From contig JAGBDN010000069.1 of assembly GCA_017937485.1 (NCBI GenBank), positions 50,023 through 114,022 on the forward strand: a DNA stretch of 64,000 bases, read 5' to 3'. The stretch is from Thermoguttaceae bacterium (GTDB taxonomy: Bacteria; Planctomycetota; Planctomycetia; Pirellulales; Thermoguttaceae). Below the pieces are notes generated by a model. That model ran no database searches and was not told the origin of the DNA. It saw only the letters and a list, made by a program, of their open reading frames with translations. This document shows positions 16,867 to 25,121 of this stretch, in pieces. Both the position numbers and the translations under genes were made by a program. Numbering within the stretch: the first letter of the stretch is position 1; the number at the start of each line of letters is the position of its first letter.

Positions 16867-17925
16867 TTACTTCAAGCGCGGAAGGCCGTCGGCGTCGAAC
16901 TCGACCGGGCGATAGTAAACGGCGCGGTTCCAACCGGGCGAACGGTCGAGCTTCGCGTGATAGAAGTAAAGCGTTCGACCGTTCGCGTCGCGGACGAACG
17001 AACCGTGCCCGACGCCGAAAAGGTTTTCGTCGCTCTGCAGGAACGGCTTGTCGAGCTTGCGCCAAGAGGCCGGGTCGAGCGGGTTGTCGCCGACGAACTC
17101 GAGGAGCGCGACTTTGTACGTCGGGAGCCAACTCGCGCCGCAGGAATACGAAACGAACGTCCGACCGTTCGGCGCGACGACGAGTTCCGGGCCCTCGTTG
17201 AGACCGCGCGTTCCGAGGCGTTCCTCGACCCGTTCCCAAAGGAAGTCGACGTTGTCGCAAAGTTTGACGCGCGGCCCGGCGGTTTCCGTCGGCGACTTCA
17301 TCGGGGCGGCGTAAAGGTACTGAATATCGCGGTCGTCTTCCCAACCGGACCAAATCAGGTAACGCTTGCCCTTATGTTCGAAAAGCGTCGAGTCGATCGC
17401 CCAACGGTTGTTCGTTTTCCCTTCGAAGTCGTCGCCGGTGTAAAGCGGCCCTTCGAGGCGGTATTCCGAGAACGGATCGTCGTTTTCCGAGACGAGAACG
17501 TAAGTTAGGTGGTTCTTATTGTCGCCGTCGTCCGCCGCGAAGTAAATATAAAAACGACCGTCGATAAAGTGAATTTCCGGCGCCCAAAGTTCGCGGGAGT
17601 ACGGGCCCTTTTCCGGCGCGGTCCAAACGGCGCGCGGGCGGCTCGGCTTGTCCGGAGAGTCGCCGACGGAGAGAACGATTTGGCGTTTCGCGTTGTTCGA
17701 TTCGCTCCAAATATACTTGCCGTTGTGTTCGAGAATCCAAGGGTCGGCGCCGCGACGGATGAAAACCGGCTTCGACGAAGCGGCTTGCGCGGTTTCGGCG
17801 GTTTGCGCGTCTTGGGCGAAAAGTTTCGGCCCGACGGCGAACGTTCCGACAAGCGCGGCGCTTAACCGTTTCGCGAACTGACGGCGGGAGGGCGAAAACT
17901 CGGAGTCAAGGGGAAAACGTCGCAT
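16867..17925 (-). CDS. Glycoside hydrolase family 43 protein, exported
   Basis: A 352-residue five-bladed beta-propeller glycosidase with a twin-arginine-like signal (SRRQFAKRLSAALVGTFAVG, cleavage near LFAQ). The GH43 catalytic set is visible: Asp61 in GADPWI (base), Asp178 in WAIDSTLF (pKa modulator) and Glu244 in NEGPELV (acid). Also typical are LWAPEIHFIDGRFYIYF and the late GVGHGSFVRD. Family activity is on arabinan or xylan side chains (alpha-L-arabinofuranosidase or beta-xylosidase); which one cannot be read. AAGGAG sits 8 bases before the ATG. It is the second gene of a unit that starts with the PqqD-like gene 61 bases upstream. It suggests use of plant polysaccharide. Confidence 0.92.
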   Translation of the reverse strand: MRRFPLDSEFSPSRRQFAKRLSAALVGTFAVGPKLFAQDAQTAETAQAASSKPVFIRRGADPWILEHNGKYIWSESNNAKRQIVLSVGDSPDKPSRPRAVWTAPEKGPYSRELWAPEIHFIDGRFYIYFAADDGDNKNHLTYVLVSENDDPFSEYRLEGPLYTGDDFEGKTNNRWAIDSTLFEHKGKRYLIWSGWEDDRDIQYLYAAPMKSPTETAGPRVKLCDNVDFLWERVEERLGTRGLNEGPELVVAPNGRTFVSYSCGASWLPTYKVALLEFVGDNPLDPASWRKLDKPFLQSDENLFGVGHGSFVRDANGRTLYFYHAKLDRSPGWNRAVYYRPVEFDADGLPRLK

Positions 17926-17986
17926 AAGAGCGCTCCTTAAACGTTGAGATTATCGAAATTAAGGGGGACGAAAGTTTGGCGGCGGG

Positions 17987-18253
17987 TCAAACGCCGTTGG
18001 CTTCTTCGAGGAGGAATCCTTTTTGCAGGAGTTCGGCGAGGAACGCGTCGACGTCCCGTTCGAGCGTCGCGTCGTCGGGGCAAACGGCGAACGTCGCTTT
18101 CAACGCGGCGACGAGACCGGCTCTGTCCGCGCCCGCTTCGAGCGCCTTCCAAAGAGCGATTCCGGCGCCGTTGAGCGCGCAAGTTTGAGGAACGTAAAGA
18201 ACGCCGACTTCGGGTTCGTCTTGGCGAAAAACAACGTTGGGATTCAATTTCAT
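17987..18253 (-). CDS. PqqD-like (RiPP recognition element) protein
   Basis: An 88-residue protein matching the PqqD fold: an N-terminal beta segment (VLYVPQTCALNGAGIALWKAL, where PqqD has LN-x-x-G-x-x-I/LW), then helix LVAALKATF and the final helix DVDAFLAELLQKGFLLE. PqqD-type domains bind the leader of a ribosomally made peptide and hand it to a modifying enzyme. Here no precursor peptide or radical SAM maturase is seen nearby; the downstream neighbour is the GH43 gene. AAGGA lies 8 bases before the ATG. It may serve a distant RiPP system or have another peptide-binding role. Confidence 0.7.
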   Translation of the reverse strand: MKLNPNVVFRQDEPEVGVLYVPQTCALNGAGIALWKALEAGADRAGLVAALKATFAVCPDDATLERDVDAFLAELLQKGFLLEEANGV

Positions 18254-18461
18254 TGAGCGATCCTTAAAAAAGCGGAGAAGCGAACGACCCGCGCGTGAAT
18301 TTTGAATAACGAAGCGATAATCGGCGCGGATTTCCGTCGGTGAGACGATTGTAACCTTTTCCGCAAAATTTTCAAGGAGCGGCGGCGCTTTTCCGCGAAT
18401 CGGCGCGAACGGACGAACGGCTTGCGAATTTAACGTTAACGAAAAGGTAAAAACGGCGCGA

Positions 18462-19538
18462 TTATCGGGATTCGTCGCGGATTTTCGCCCAATCGAGGCC
18501 GAGTTTGCGCATTCGAGCGCGGAGCGTGTGCGGATTGATCGCCAACAACGCGGCGGCGCCGGACGGGCCCTCGACGATTCCGCCGGTCAAGCGGAGCGCG
18601 GCGACGACGTGCGCTTTGGCGGCCGCGTCGAGCGTCGGGAAATTTTCCTTCGTTAGCGGCGTTTCGTCGGTTTCGTTTCGACGATTCGGCGTTAAATCTT
18701 GCGCTTTTTGCCCGACTTGCCGATTTTCGACGGTTTCAACGTCCGGCGGAGACGCGGCGGAGGCGGGAAGCGTTCGCGGGAGGGCGCCTTGAAGCGTCGC
18801 GAGTTCGCAATAACGGCGCAGATCGCGGAGATTTTGGCGAAAATCGAGTTTGGCGGCGATTTCGAGTTCGCGTTCGGTTGGAACCAAGGGCAAAACGCCG
18901 AGTCGGTTCGCCGCGTCGCGCAAAAAAGGCGAAAGGAGCGTCGGCAATTCGGCGCGTCGAGCGGAAAGCGACGGTAGAAAAATTGGAAAAGCCGTTAAAA
19001 TCGTTTCGAGTTCCGGGACAAACGCGCCGTCGCGAGCCGCGTCGACGAACGGGCGCGACGAGCCGAGAATCGACCGAAACGGCGCGGCGTTTTCCGCGAG
19101 GAGCGTCGCCAAACGCCGTTGAGCGCGAGCCGGGAGCGCGTCGACTTCCGCCCAATAAAGAACGCCGTCGCCGACCGCTTCCGCCCAAGCGTCGTTCAGC
19201 GAAACCGGCGCGTTCTTTGCGTCGTTTGCCGAAACTGCGTAAAACGCCGAGTTTGCCGCGTCTTCCAAACGAACGGTCAAGAGCGAGGCGGCTTGACGGG
19301 GCGAAAGACGGTCGCAACGGATTTTGACGAACGGCGCTCGCGAGCGTTCCGACGAAGCGGCGATCAGGCGGGCGAGCGTTTCCTTGCCGACGCCGGGAGC
19401 GCCCGAAATGAAAACGGGAAGCTCCGACGAGGCGGCGATTTCCGCTCGTTCGAGGGCCGGCGTCGGGAAAACGTCGGGGAGAAAAAACGGACGGTTCGCG
19501 GAAAAATACGCGTCGGACGGGGAAAAAACGGACGGCAT
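18462..19538 (-). CDS. Degenerate NtrC-like AAA+ regulator with Fis-type HTH
   Basis: A 358-residue protein with the order of a bacterial enhancer-binding protein without a receiver domain. The Walker A motif is GAPGVGKETLARLIA (about 46-60); the Walker B region reads GVLYWAEVDALPARAQRRL, where FLDEI-x-x-L would be expected, so the Asp is replaced by Ala while the Glu remains. The GAFTGA loop that contacts sigma54 is absent; the region reads FYAVSANDAKNAPVSLNDAW. The C-terminus has a Fis-type helix-turn-helix (HVVAALRLTGGIVEG, INPHTLRARMRKLGL). It probably binds DNA but is unlikely to activate sigma54 promoters in the usual way. It could be a TyrR-like sigma70 regulator. Confidence 0.75.
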   Translation of the reverse strand: MPSVFSPSDAYFSANRPFFLPDVFPTPALERAEIAASSELPVFISGAPGVGKETLARLIAASSERSRAPFVKIRCDRLSPRQAASLLTVRLEDAANSAFYAVSANDAKNAPVSLNDAWAEAVGDGVLYWAEVDALPARAQRRLATLLAENAAPFRSILGSSRPFVDAARDGAFVPELETILTAFPIFLPSLSARRAELPTLLSPFLRDAANRLGVLPLVPTERELEIAAKLDFRQNLRDLRRYCELATLQGALPRTLPASAASPPDVETVENRQVGQKAQDLTPNRRNETDETPLTKENFPTLDAAAKAHVVAALRLTGGIVEGPSGAAALLAINPHTLRARMRKLGLDWAKIRDESR

Positions 19539-19783
19539 AAACGGACGAAATCAACGGGAATAAGGCGCGATGCGGGAAAAACGGAGCGCGACGGCGGCGA
19601 CCGTCGGCGTTATTTTAACGTTTTCGGTCGTTTTTGCCAACGGGAATTTTGAGCCCGCGTTCGACGCCGTCGCGAGAAGTTAGGCGAAAGAATAAAAAAG
19701 GAAGGCGGGCCGACAAAGTAACGATTATTTTGCCTGGTTTTCCTACTTTTTCCTGTTTAACGCGACTTGCGGCGGATTTTCCC
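19539..19783 (+). other. Intergenic region between divergent genes
   Basis: This is the divergent upstream space of the NtrC-like gene (leftward) and tatC (rightward). Apart from the tatC promoter annotated separately, I see no gene; the short ORFs here have no start signals. Confidence 0.4.
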
Positions 19784-19812
19784 TTGTCAAACGGGGCGGT
19801 TTGCGGTATACT
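19784..19812 (+). promoter_or_regulatory. Sigma70-type promoter of tatC
   Basis: TTGTCA (19784-19789), 17-bp spacer, TATACT (19807-19812). Predicted start near 19819. Confidence 0.85.
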
Positions 19813-19830
19813 GAAGAAAGTTTAGCGATT

Positions 19831-19872
19831 GCGCGGACGCGGTAAAATCGGCGTCCGCGCGCTGTTTTCCCC
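19831..19872 (+). promoter_or_regulatory. Strong leader hairpin before tatC, possible attenuator
   Basis: A perfect 10-bp stem, GCGCGGACGC (19831-19840) with GCGTCCGCGC (19851-19860), loop GGTAAAATCG, starting about 12 bases after the predicted transcription start. It is followed by GCTGTTTTCCCCTTTTT, a broken T-rich tract, so partial termination before tatC is possible. No leader peptide or known riboswitch is visible. Confidence 0.5.
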
Positions 19873-19896
19873 TTTTTCCCTTTGAACGGTCTTCCA

Positions 19897-21045
19897 ATGC
19901 CCCGAACAAAAAAAGACGAGGATTTGTTCAACCAGTCGTCGATGTCCTTTTTGGAACATTTGGACGAACTGCGCGTTTGTATGATCGGCGCGATTCTTTG
20001 CGTCGTCGGCGGGCTCCTGATTTCGGTGATTCCGCTCGGTTTCGCTCCGTCGATGGCGACGATGGCGGTCGATTACGTGCAACGCCCGTTGAAAAAATCG
20101 CTCGAAAATTATCATATTTTGCAATCGCAAAAGCAGCTGGAAAAGAAGCGTCGAGAGCTTTTGGAGTTGGGTTACTCCGAAGAAGTCGCGGCGCTCCCGA
20201 GCAAGCTCCGAATGACCGCGAAGACTTTTTACATCTTCCCGCAAGACTTGGAGACGTTGCGCGGTTCGGGCGTTTCGGCGACGACGACTTTTTCGCGTCC
20301 GGAATATGAAACGAAACGCCTTGCGAAATTAGAGGAAGTCGACAATTTCGCGCGTTTTAAGAACGTCTTGCCGACGCAAACGTCGTTGAGCGGCGTCGAT
20401 CCGAACGAGCCGATTTCCGTCATCCTTTGGGAAAAAATCGCCGACGACCCGCGAACGAAAGCGCGTTCGTTGTCGGTGCAAGAATCGTTCTTGATCTTCC
20501 TGAAGACGGCGCTTTTCCTGGGCGTCGTTTTGGGAAGTCCCGGCGTCTTTTACTATTTTTGGCGTTTCGTCGGCGCCGGTCTTTACCCGAGCGAGAAGAA
20601 ATATGTGTACCGTTTTCTGCCGCTTAGCGTCGTTCTCTTTTTAGCGGGTTTTTCGCTGGCGTTTTTCGTCGTGTTCGAGTTCGTGTTGTCGTTCCTCTTC
20701 CGCTTTAACGCCGGAATGAACATCGAGCCGGACGCGCGGATTAGCGAATGGTTGAACTTCGCGCTCCTGATTCCGGTCGCTTTCGGCGCGGCGTTCCAAC
20801 TTCCGTTGGCGATGTTCGTTCTCGAACGACTGCAAATTTTCACGGTGCAGGTTTATATGGAGAAATGGCGCGTCGCGATCTTTAGCGTCGCCTGCTTCGC
20901 GATGTTGATCACGCCGCCCGACCCGTGGAGCATGCTCTTTATGCTGGCGTGTTTGATCGTGCTATACTTCGGCGGGATCGGACTTTGCAAGCTCTTCCCG
21001 GCGCCGAAAAATCGGTTCGACGATTACGAAGAGAACGCGCTGTAA
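19897..21045 (+). CDS. tatC: Sec-independent protein translocase TatC with large periplasmic insertion
   Basis: A 382-residue TatC, against about 250 in most bacteria. The N-terminal signature MSFLEHLDELRVCM is at about residues 15-28, followed by TM1 (IGAILCVVGGLLISVIPLG). A hydrophilic insert at about residues 60-190 lies between TM1 and TM2, where a short periplasmic loop is normal. The remaining spans are standard (FLGVVLGSPGVFYYFWRFV, LPLSVVLFLAGFSLAFFVVF, FALLIPVAFGAAFQLPLAMF, ending PPDPWSMLFMLACLIVLYFG). TatC recognises twin-arginine signals, such as those on the Gfo/Idh and GH43 proteins here. The ATG at 19897 replaces an in-frame TTG at 19882. TatA/B are not in the window. Confidence 0.93.
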   Translation: MPRTKKDEDLFNQSSMSFLEHLDELRVCMIGAILCVVGGLLISVIPLGFAPSMATMAVDYVQRPLKKSLENYHILQSQKQLEKKRRELLELGYSEEVAALPSKLRMTAKTFYIFPQDLETLRGSGVSATTTFSRPEYETKRLAKLEEVDNFARFKNVLPTQTSLSGVDPNEPISVILWEKIADDPRTKARSLSVQESFLIFLKTALFLGVVLGSPGVFYYFWRFVGAGLYPSEKKYVYRFLPLSVVLFLAGFSLAFFVVFEFVLSFLFRFNAGMNIEPDARISEWLNFALLIPVAFGAAFQLPLAMFVLERLQIFTVQVYMEKWRVAIFSVACFAMLITPPDPWSMLFMLACLIVLYFGGIGLCKLFPAPKNRFDDYEENAL

Positions 21046-21070
21046 GTTCTCGTCGCCGAACATACGACGA

Positions 21071-21108
21071 AAAACGCCGCTTCGAAGCGATTCGAGGCGG
21101 CGTTTTTG
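21071..21108. terminator. Bidirectional terminator between tatC and the FmdB-like gene
   Basis: AAAACGCCGC (21071-21080) pairs perfectly with GCGGCGTTTT (21097-21106); T-run on the plus side and A-run on the other side, so it can serve both convergent genes. Confidence 0.9.
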
Positions 21109-21145
21109 TTATTAACACTATAGACGTTTTCTTAAACGGCGGCGA

Positions 21146-21370
21146 TTAATGAGCGTGCGGGCAACAACCGCCGGCGCAGCAGGAGCGCGGCGCGCCGCAG
21201 TCGGAGCCGCACGGGGTCGACGGCGCGTCGGAGCGGGGCGAAGCGGGCGCGCTCATTAAACGGGAAATTTCTTCCGTTCCGCATTCCGGACAAGTCGGTT
21301 TCGTCGACGAGAAAACGAGCGCTTCGAAAACCGCGTCGCAACGTTGGCATTGGTATTCGTAAATCGGCAT
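21146..21370 (-). CDS. FmdB-family zinc-ribbon protein
   Basis: A 74-residue protein starting MPIYEYQCQRCDAVFE, the hallmark of the FmdB/CxxC_CXXC_SSSS regulatory family. One zinc site is formed by Cys8/Cys11 and Cys27/Cys30 (CPEC). The C-terminal 25 residues are unusually rich in Cys and His (CCAGGCCPHAH), suggesting extra metal binding. The family was first described around formamidase/amidase operons, but its function is still uncertain. The ATG at 21370 has AAGGA upstream; longer in-frame ORFs are not supported. Confidence 0.85.
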   Translation of the reverse strand: MPIYEYQCQRCDAVFEALVFSSTKPTCPECGTEEISRLMSAPASPRSDAPSTPCGSDCGAPRSCCAGGCCPHAH

Positions 21371-21549
21371 TGGAGGTTCCTTAACGTGAAGGCGAACGCG
21401 TTCGAACGACGAGCGCGAGCGTTTCGAGGAAAACGGGCGACAAAAAACGTCGGCTCGAACGTTCCGTTGCGGGAAGTCCGAGCCGACGTTCGTCAAAGTC
21501 GGGGTTCGACGGGAACGAAGGCGATTAAGCGTTCGTTCGACCGGTCAAA

Positions 21550-22377
21550 CTACTTGCGGTACGACGACGGTTGACGGAAGAGCGGCGAGAACGGGCCTTT
21601 TTGCGAGCCGTCGTTGAAGTCGAGCCACCAGTAGCCGTCGTGCCATTCCATCGTAACCTTGCGCCAACCCATCGGGACTTGCGGGTACGGATAGAACGGG
21701 CCGATGTACGGGAACGCGTTCGCGGCGTATTGTTTCGGATACGCGACTTGCGAGTAGTTCGGGTAGTCGGCGTAGCTCGGCCAAGCGTAGTTCGGGAGGT
21801 TCGGTTGACCGTTTTGCGCGGCGACCGTGGCGGCGCCTTGCGGAGCGAAGAAGTCGCTCGGCGAACGAACCGCGCCCGGAGCGCCGACGACCGTCGCTTC
21901 GGCCGGAACGCCGATCGGAGCGCCCGCGTATTCGTATTCAACCGGAGCGGCCGGAGCGGCGGCCGGAGCGACCGGGGAAGCCGGAAGGGCCGGAGCCGGG
22001 GCGGCGGCCGGAGCCGGAGTCGCCGGGGTCAGCGCTTGGACGGAGCGAATGCCGGTCGCCGGTTCGGCGTATTGGATCGCCGGAGCGGCTTCGACGTAAG
22101 CGGCGCCCGCCGAAACGGTCATCGTTTCGGAGACGGAGCGAACTTTCGGAATGCGACGAACGAAGTTCGCGATTTCCGCTTTGTCGGCTTCCGAACCGAC
22201 TTCGCCGCGAAGGCGAACTTTGCCTTCTTGGTAAGCGACTTCGATGTTATATTGCGGGTATTGTTGCGTTAAACGTTGCGCGATTTTGTTGGCTTCTTCT
22301 TGGTTGCCGGCTTGAGCGCTCGAAACGCCGAGAGCGATAACAAAGCCGAAAAACACCGGTACGAACAAACGTCGCAT
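21550..22377 (-). CDS. Exported BON-domain protein with Trp-rich C-terminal motif
   Basis: A 275-residue protein. A signal peptide (MRRLFVPVFFGFVIALGVSS, cleavage near AQAG) precedes a BON domain at about residues 25-90 (YNIEVAYQEGKVRLRGEVGS, KVRSVSETMTV). A Pro/Ala linker follows (about 105-160), then a Tyr/Pro-rich stretch, ending in a compact motif (MGWRKVTMEWHDGYWWLDF) followed by GSQKGPFSPLF. BON domains bind phospholipid or other membranes in the periplasm or outer membrane; the terminal motif is a type I associate with planctomycete envelope proteins. The start at 22377 is fixed by a perfect AGGAGG upstream. Another BON protein is at 38049-38306. Confidence 0.85.
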   Translation of the reverse strand: MRRLFVPVFFGFVIALGVSSAQAGNQEEANKIAQRLTQQYPQYNIEVAYQEGKVRLRGEVGSEADKAEIANFVRRIPKVRSVSETMTVSAGAAYVEAAPAIQYAEPATGIRSVQALTPATPAPAAAPAPALPASPVAPAAAPAAPVEYEYAGAPIGVPAEATVVGAPGAVRSPSDFFAPQGAATVAAQNGQPNLPNYAWPSYADYPNYSQVAYPKQYAANAFPYIGPFYPYPQVPMGWRKVTMEWHDGYWWLDFNDGSQKGPFSPLFRQPSSYRK

Positions 22378-23272
22378 GCCTTTTCCTCCTGCCAAGATCT
22401 TGTGTCGATCGTTTGGAACGCTTGTTCTCCAACCGACGTTCGTCGTTCGTTGCGACCGGGGCGAGCGTCGAGGCGTTCGTCGCGCGTCCTGCGGCGAACG
22501 AACGACTTGAAACGACGCGACGGGCTCGATCGCCGTTCGATCGAACAATACGTTTGCGTGATCTCGGATTTTCGTATGGTTGCGGTTAATGAAACTTTTT
22601 TTGTCGCCGACGTTCGACGGTTTTCGCTCGCGGACGCTCTCGAAGAGCGGCTCGACGACGGGGCGTTGAGCGAAAAAGCGTTGAAAATCGTCGGTATCTC
22701 GTCGTTGCGCGACGCGTCGGCAAACCGACGTTTCGCGTTTTTTCCTCGACTCGACGTTCGCCTCGAAAACGAGCGCTCGAAACGAAAAATCGGCGAAGGA
22801 AACGGAAAACGCCGCCGACTCGACCGTCGACGCGACGACGACTCGGCTTCCGCTCGTCAAGCGGGGAATCGTCGCGCCGTCGTGAAGCAAAGTCCCGACG
22901 TCGGCGCTGAAAGGTTTATCGTAAATTTGCGGAAAAGGGTTCAGTAATTTTTGCAAAAATGCGAAAATTTTGCCTTGGCGCGCAATTTACGGACGACCGA
23001 ACCGCGTTTCCAAACGACGCGGCTCTTTTTTCTTTACCTTTTTCGGCTATTTGTCGGCGTCGAGCGCTCTTTTTTTGCCCGCGTTTGGAAGTTTTTGGGA
23101 AATTTTTTTAGCGAGACGGCGTTTTTTTTGGCGCGTTCCGGATTTTCGACGTCGTCGGCGTTCGCGAAAAAAGGCGGACAATCGTTTTAACCGTTGAATC
23201 CGCGGATGGGCGCGAAATTTGAGCAAAGTTTCCGAGAAGTTTAAGGGAAGTTTAAGGGAAAGGCGCGACGAT
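22378..23272 (+). other. Gene-free region of about 900 bases
   Basis: This region has no supported gene on either strand. The long leftward ORF that enters it is a non-coding extension of the BON gene. A short direct repeat of AGTTTAAGGGA lies in tandem at about 23237-23260, just before the terminator of the next leftward gene. Phe-rich ORFs at 22951-23197 lack any coding signal. Confidence 0.4.
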
Positions 23273-23304
23273 AAAAAAACGCCGCTTCCGGAGAAACGGC
23301 GTTT
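23273..23304 (-). terminator. Intrinsic terminator of the charged-protein gene
   Basis: On the minus strand AAACGCCG and CGGCGTTT pair around a 12-base loop and are followed by a run of seven Ts, 27 bases after the stop of the gene at 23331. Confidence 0.85.
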
Positions 23305-23330
23305 AAGTAGACGCTAACTTTCAAGCGAAA

Positions 23331-24770
23331 TTAACGACGGCGGTTGACGCGACGGCTCATATTGAAGCGAACGACGTGCGAAATCGCGTCGCTCCAACTC
23401 GGCAAAACGCGTTCCGGCGCTTCGACGCGGCGTTCGTCGTTCGCGTCGACGGTTTCGAACGTTTCGGCGTCGGCTTCGCGTTCGCGACGCGGACGACGTT
23501 CGCGACGGCGGCGCTCGCGGGGCGCGCGTTCCGCTTCGAAAGTTTCCGTTTCTTCGGCGACTTCCGGTTCGGCTTCGACCGGTTCCGCGTCGAACGTCGG
23601 CGTTTCGGCTTCGTCTTCGAAGGAACGACGACCGTTGCGACGGCGGCGACGTTTCCGCTTCGAGCGCGTTTCGTCGTCTTCGTCGGCGTCGAACGCGTCG
23701 ACGCAAACCGCGGGACGTTCGGACTCTTCGACCGGGCGCGCTTTTTCAACGCGTTCGGTTTTTTCTTCTTGCGCGACTTTTTCCGCTTTTTTCGACTCGC
23801 GACGCGGTGCGAAACCGACGCCTTCGTCTTCGACGTCGGTCGCGAAAAACGCTTCAAGGTCGTTCAAGTCGACGTCGGTTTTAACGTCGTCGAACGCGTC
23901 GGCGACGCTCGCTTCTTCGCGGGGCGCGCGATCGTCGCGGCGACGGCGACGGCGTTCGCGGCGACGCGGAGCGGTTTCTTCGACGGCGGTTTCGACCGGC
24001 GCGTCGTCGGTTGCTTCGGCGACCGGTTCCGCTTCCGGTTCGGCGACGACGTCTTCAACGACCGCTTCCGGTTCGTCGACGCGCGGACGGCCCCAAGAAA
24101 TTTCAAGTTCTTCGACGTTCGAATCGGCGAAGAAGTCGGCGGCGAAGAAATCGCTCGATTCGACGTTCGTTTCCGACGCGTCGACCGCGACCGGTTCCGA
24201 CGTTTCGACGACGGATTCGACTTCTTGCGTTTCGACCGGTTCCGAAACCGCGTCCGCGACCGGTTCGTCTTGCGCGACGCGTTCGATTTGCGACAGCAAA
24301 CCGACGAACGGATTCGCTTCGGCGGCTTTGGCGCGCGCTCGTTTTTTCGCTTTCGTTTCGCTTTCGAGTTTCAGAACGTTTTTCACCAATTCGGTTTCGT
24401 CTTGTTCGACTTTTTTCGTCGCGCGACGACGTTTTTTCGGCGCTTTTTCCGTTTCGGCGACCGTCAAGTCGACCGTTTCGGCGTCTTGCGACGCGTCGGC
24501 GACCGGAGCCGCGAGCGCGGCGTCGATTTTGTCCGTTTTCGGAGCCGGTTTTTTGCGAGCTTTGGTCGCTTTCGCTTTTTTATCGCCGCAAACGCGTTTC
24601 GTTTTCGCGGCGGGCGTTTTCGCGACGCTTTGTTCGGCTTCGGCTTCGACGGCGGGCGCGGTCGAAGAATCGTCGGCGCTCCAATCGTCGACGTTTTGCG
24701 TCGCGTCGACGTCTTGCGACAGCATCTCTTGCAGATTTTCCCAGTCGCTCTTTTTCTTATCTTTACCCAT
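23331..24770 (-). CDS. Highly charged, disordered protein of unknown function
   Basis: A 479-residue protein of alternating acidic (Glu/Asp/Ala/Val) and basic blocks. Arg-rich patches (RRRERRRRRRDDRAPRE near residue 270, KRKRRRRRNGRR near 375, RERRRRERRPRRERE near 430) resemble the RNA-binding disordered arms of RNase E and similar hubs. The only ordered-looking piece is the C-terminus, LPSWSDAISHVVRFNM, a helix-like motif I associate with conserved planctomycete proteins. There is no signal peptide, so it is cytoplasmic. It may be an RNA- or DNA-binding scaffold. A perfect-consensus promoter lies 256 bases upstream. The Ser-rich ORF antisense to it (23344-24804) is a shadow. Confidence 0.65.
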   Translation of the reverse strand: MGKDKKKSDWENLQEMLSQDVDATQNVDDWSADDSSTAPAVEAEAEQSVAKTPAAKTKRVCGDKKAKATKARKKPAPKTDKIDAALAAPVADASQDAETVDLTVAETEKAPKKRRRATKKVEQDETELVKNVLKLESETKAKKRARAKAAEANPFVGLLSQIERVAQDEPVADAVSEPVETQEVESVVETSEPVAVDASETNVESSDFFAADFFADSNVEELEISWGRPRVDEPEAVVEDVVAEPEAEPVAEATDDAPVETAVEETAPRRRERRRRRRDDRAPREEASVADAFDDVKTDVDLNDLEAFFATDVEDEGVGFAPRRESKKAEKVAQEEKTERVEKARPVEESERPAVCVDAFDADEDDETRSKRKRRRRRNGRRSFEDEAETPTFDAEPVEAEPEVAEETETFEAERAPRERRRRERRPRREREADAETFETVDANDERRVEAPERVLPSWSDAISHVVRFNMSRRVNRRR

Positions 24771-25121
24771 TTTAATTTTATTTCAATATTGTCTTAAGAT
24801 ATAACGTCGTTCGTTCGCGTTTTGACGGCGGCGCCGCGGATAAGCGAGGCGTCGTCGACGGCGCGACGAAAAAATAACGGCGAACGGCGCTCGACCGACG
24901 GCGGCGCGCTCCCAAAGGCGGCGCAAACGCGCGAAGTCGACGGCGTTCAATTTTTTATATTCTTTGCAAAAGACGCGCTTCCTCGGACGAGGGAACGCGA
25001 CCGGCGCTCAATTTCTCCAATTTAACTCGTTCATTATAGCGTCGCCGCTTGGTTCTGTCAAGTTGGGGGCGCGGCGCCGACCCTGTCGCCGCGTTTGTTT
25101 TTTCGATTTTTGCCGATTTTT
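24771..25121 (-). other. Long leader or RNA region upstream of the charged-protein gene
   Basis: There is no gene larger than about 25 codons here. It starts at the strong leftward promoter (25033-25061) and runs to the ATG at 24770, so a leader of about 256 bases is expected. It contains several GC-rich segments able to fold and an AT-rich end just before the start codon, which has no Shine-Dalgarno sequence. Confidence 0.45.
25033..25061 (-). promoter_or_regulatory. Perfect consensus sigma70 promoter, leftward
   Basis: On the minus strand TTGACA (25061-25056), 17-bp spacer, TATAAT (25038-25033), matching the consensus at all 12 positions. Predicted start near 25026. Confidence 0.9.

Noticed and set aside
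23344..24804. 486-codon Ser-rich plus ORF and a 473-codon Phe/Arg-rich plus ORF
   Set aside because: Both are complements of the charged-protein gene; they have no ribosome binding site, and the terminator and promoter match the minus gene.
24955..25026. Possible 20-codon ORF at the start of the leader RNA
   Set aside because: Would need a TTG start and has no recognisable product; too short to support.
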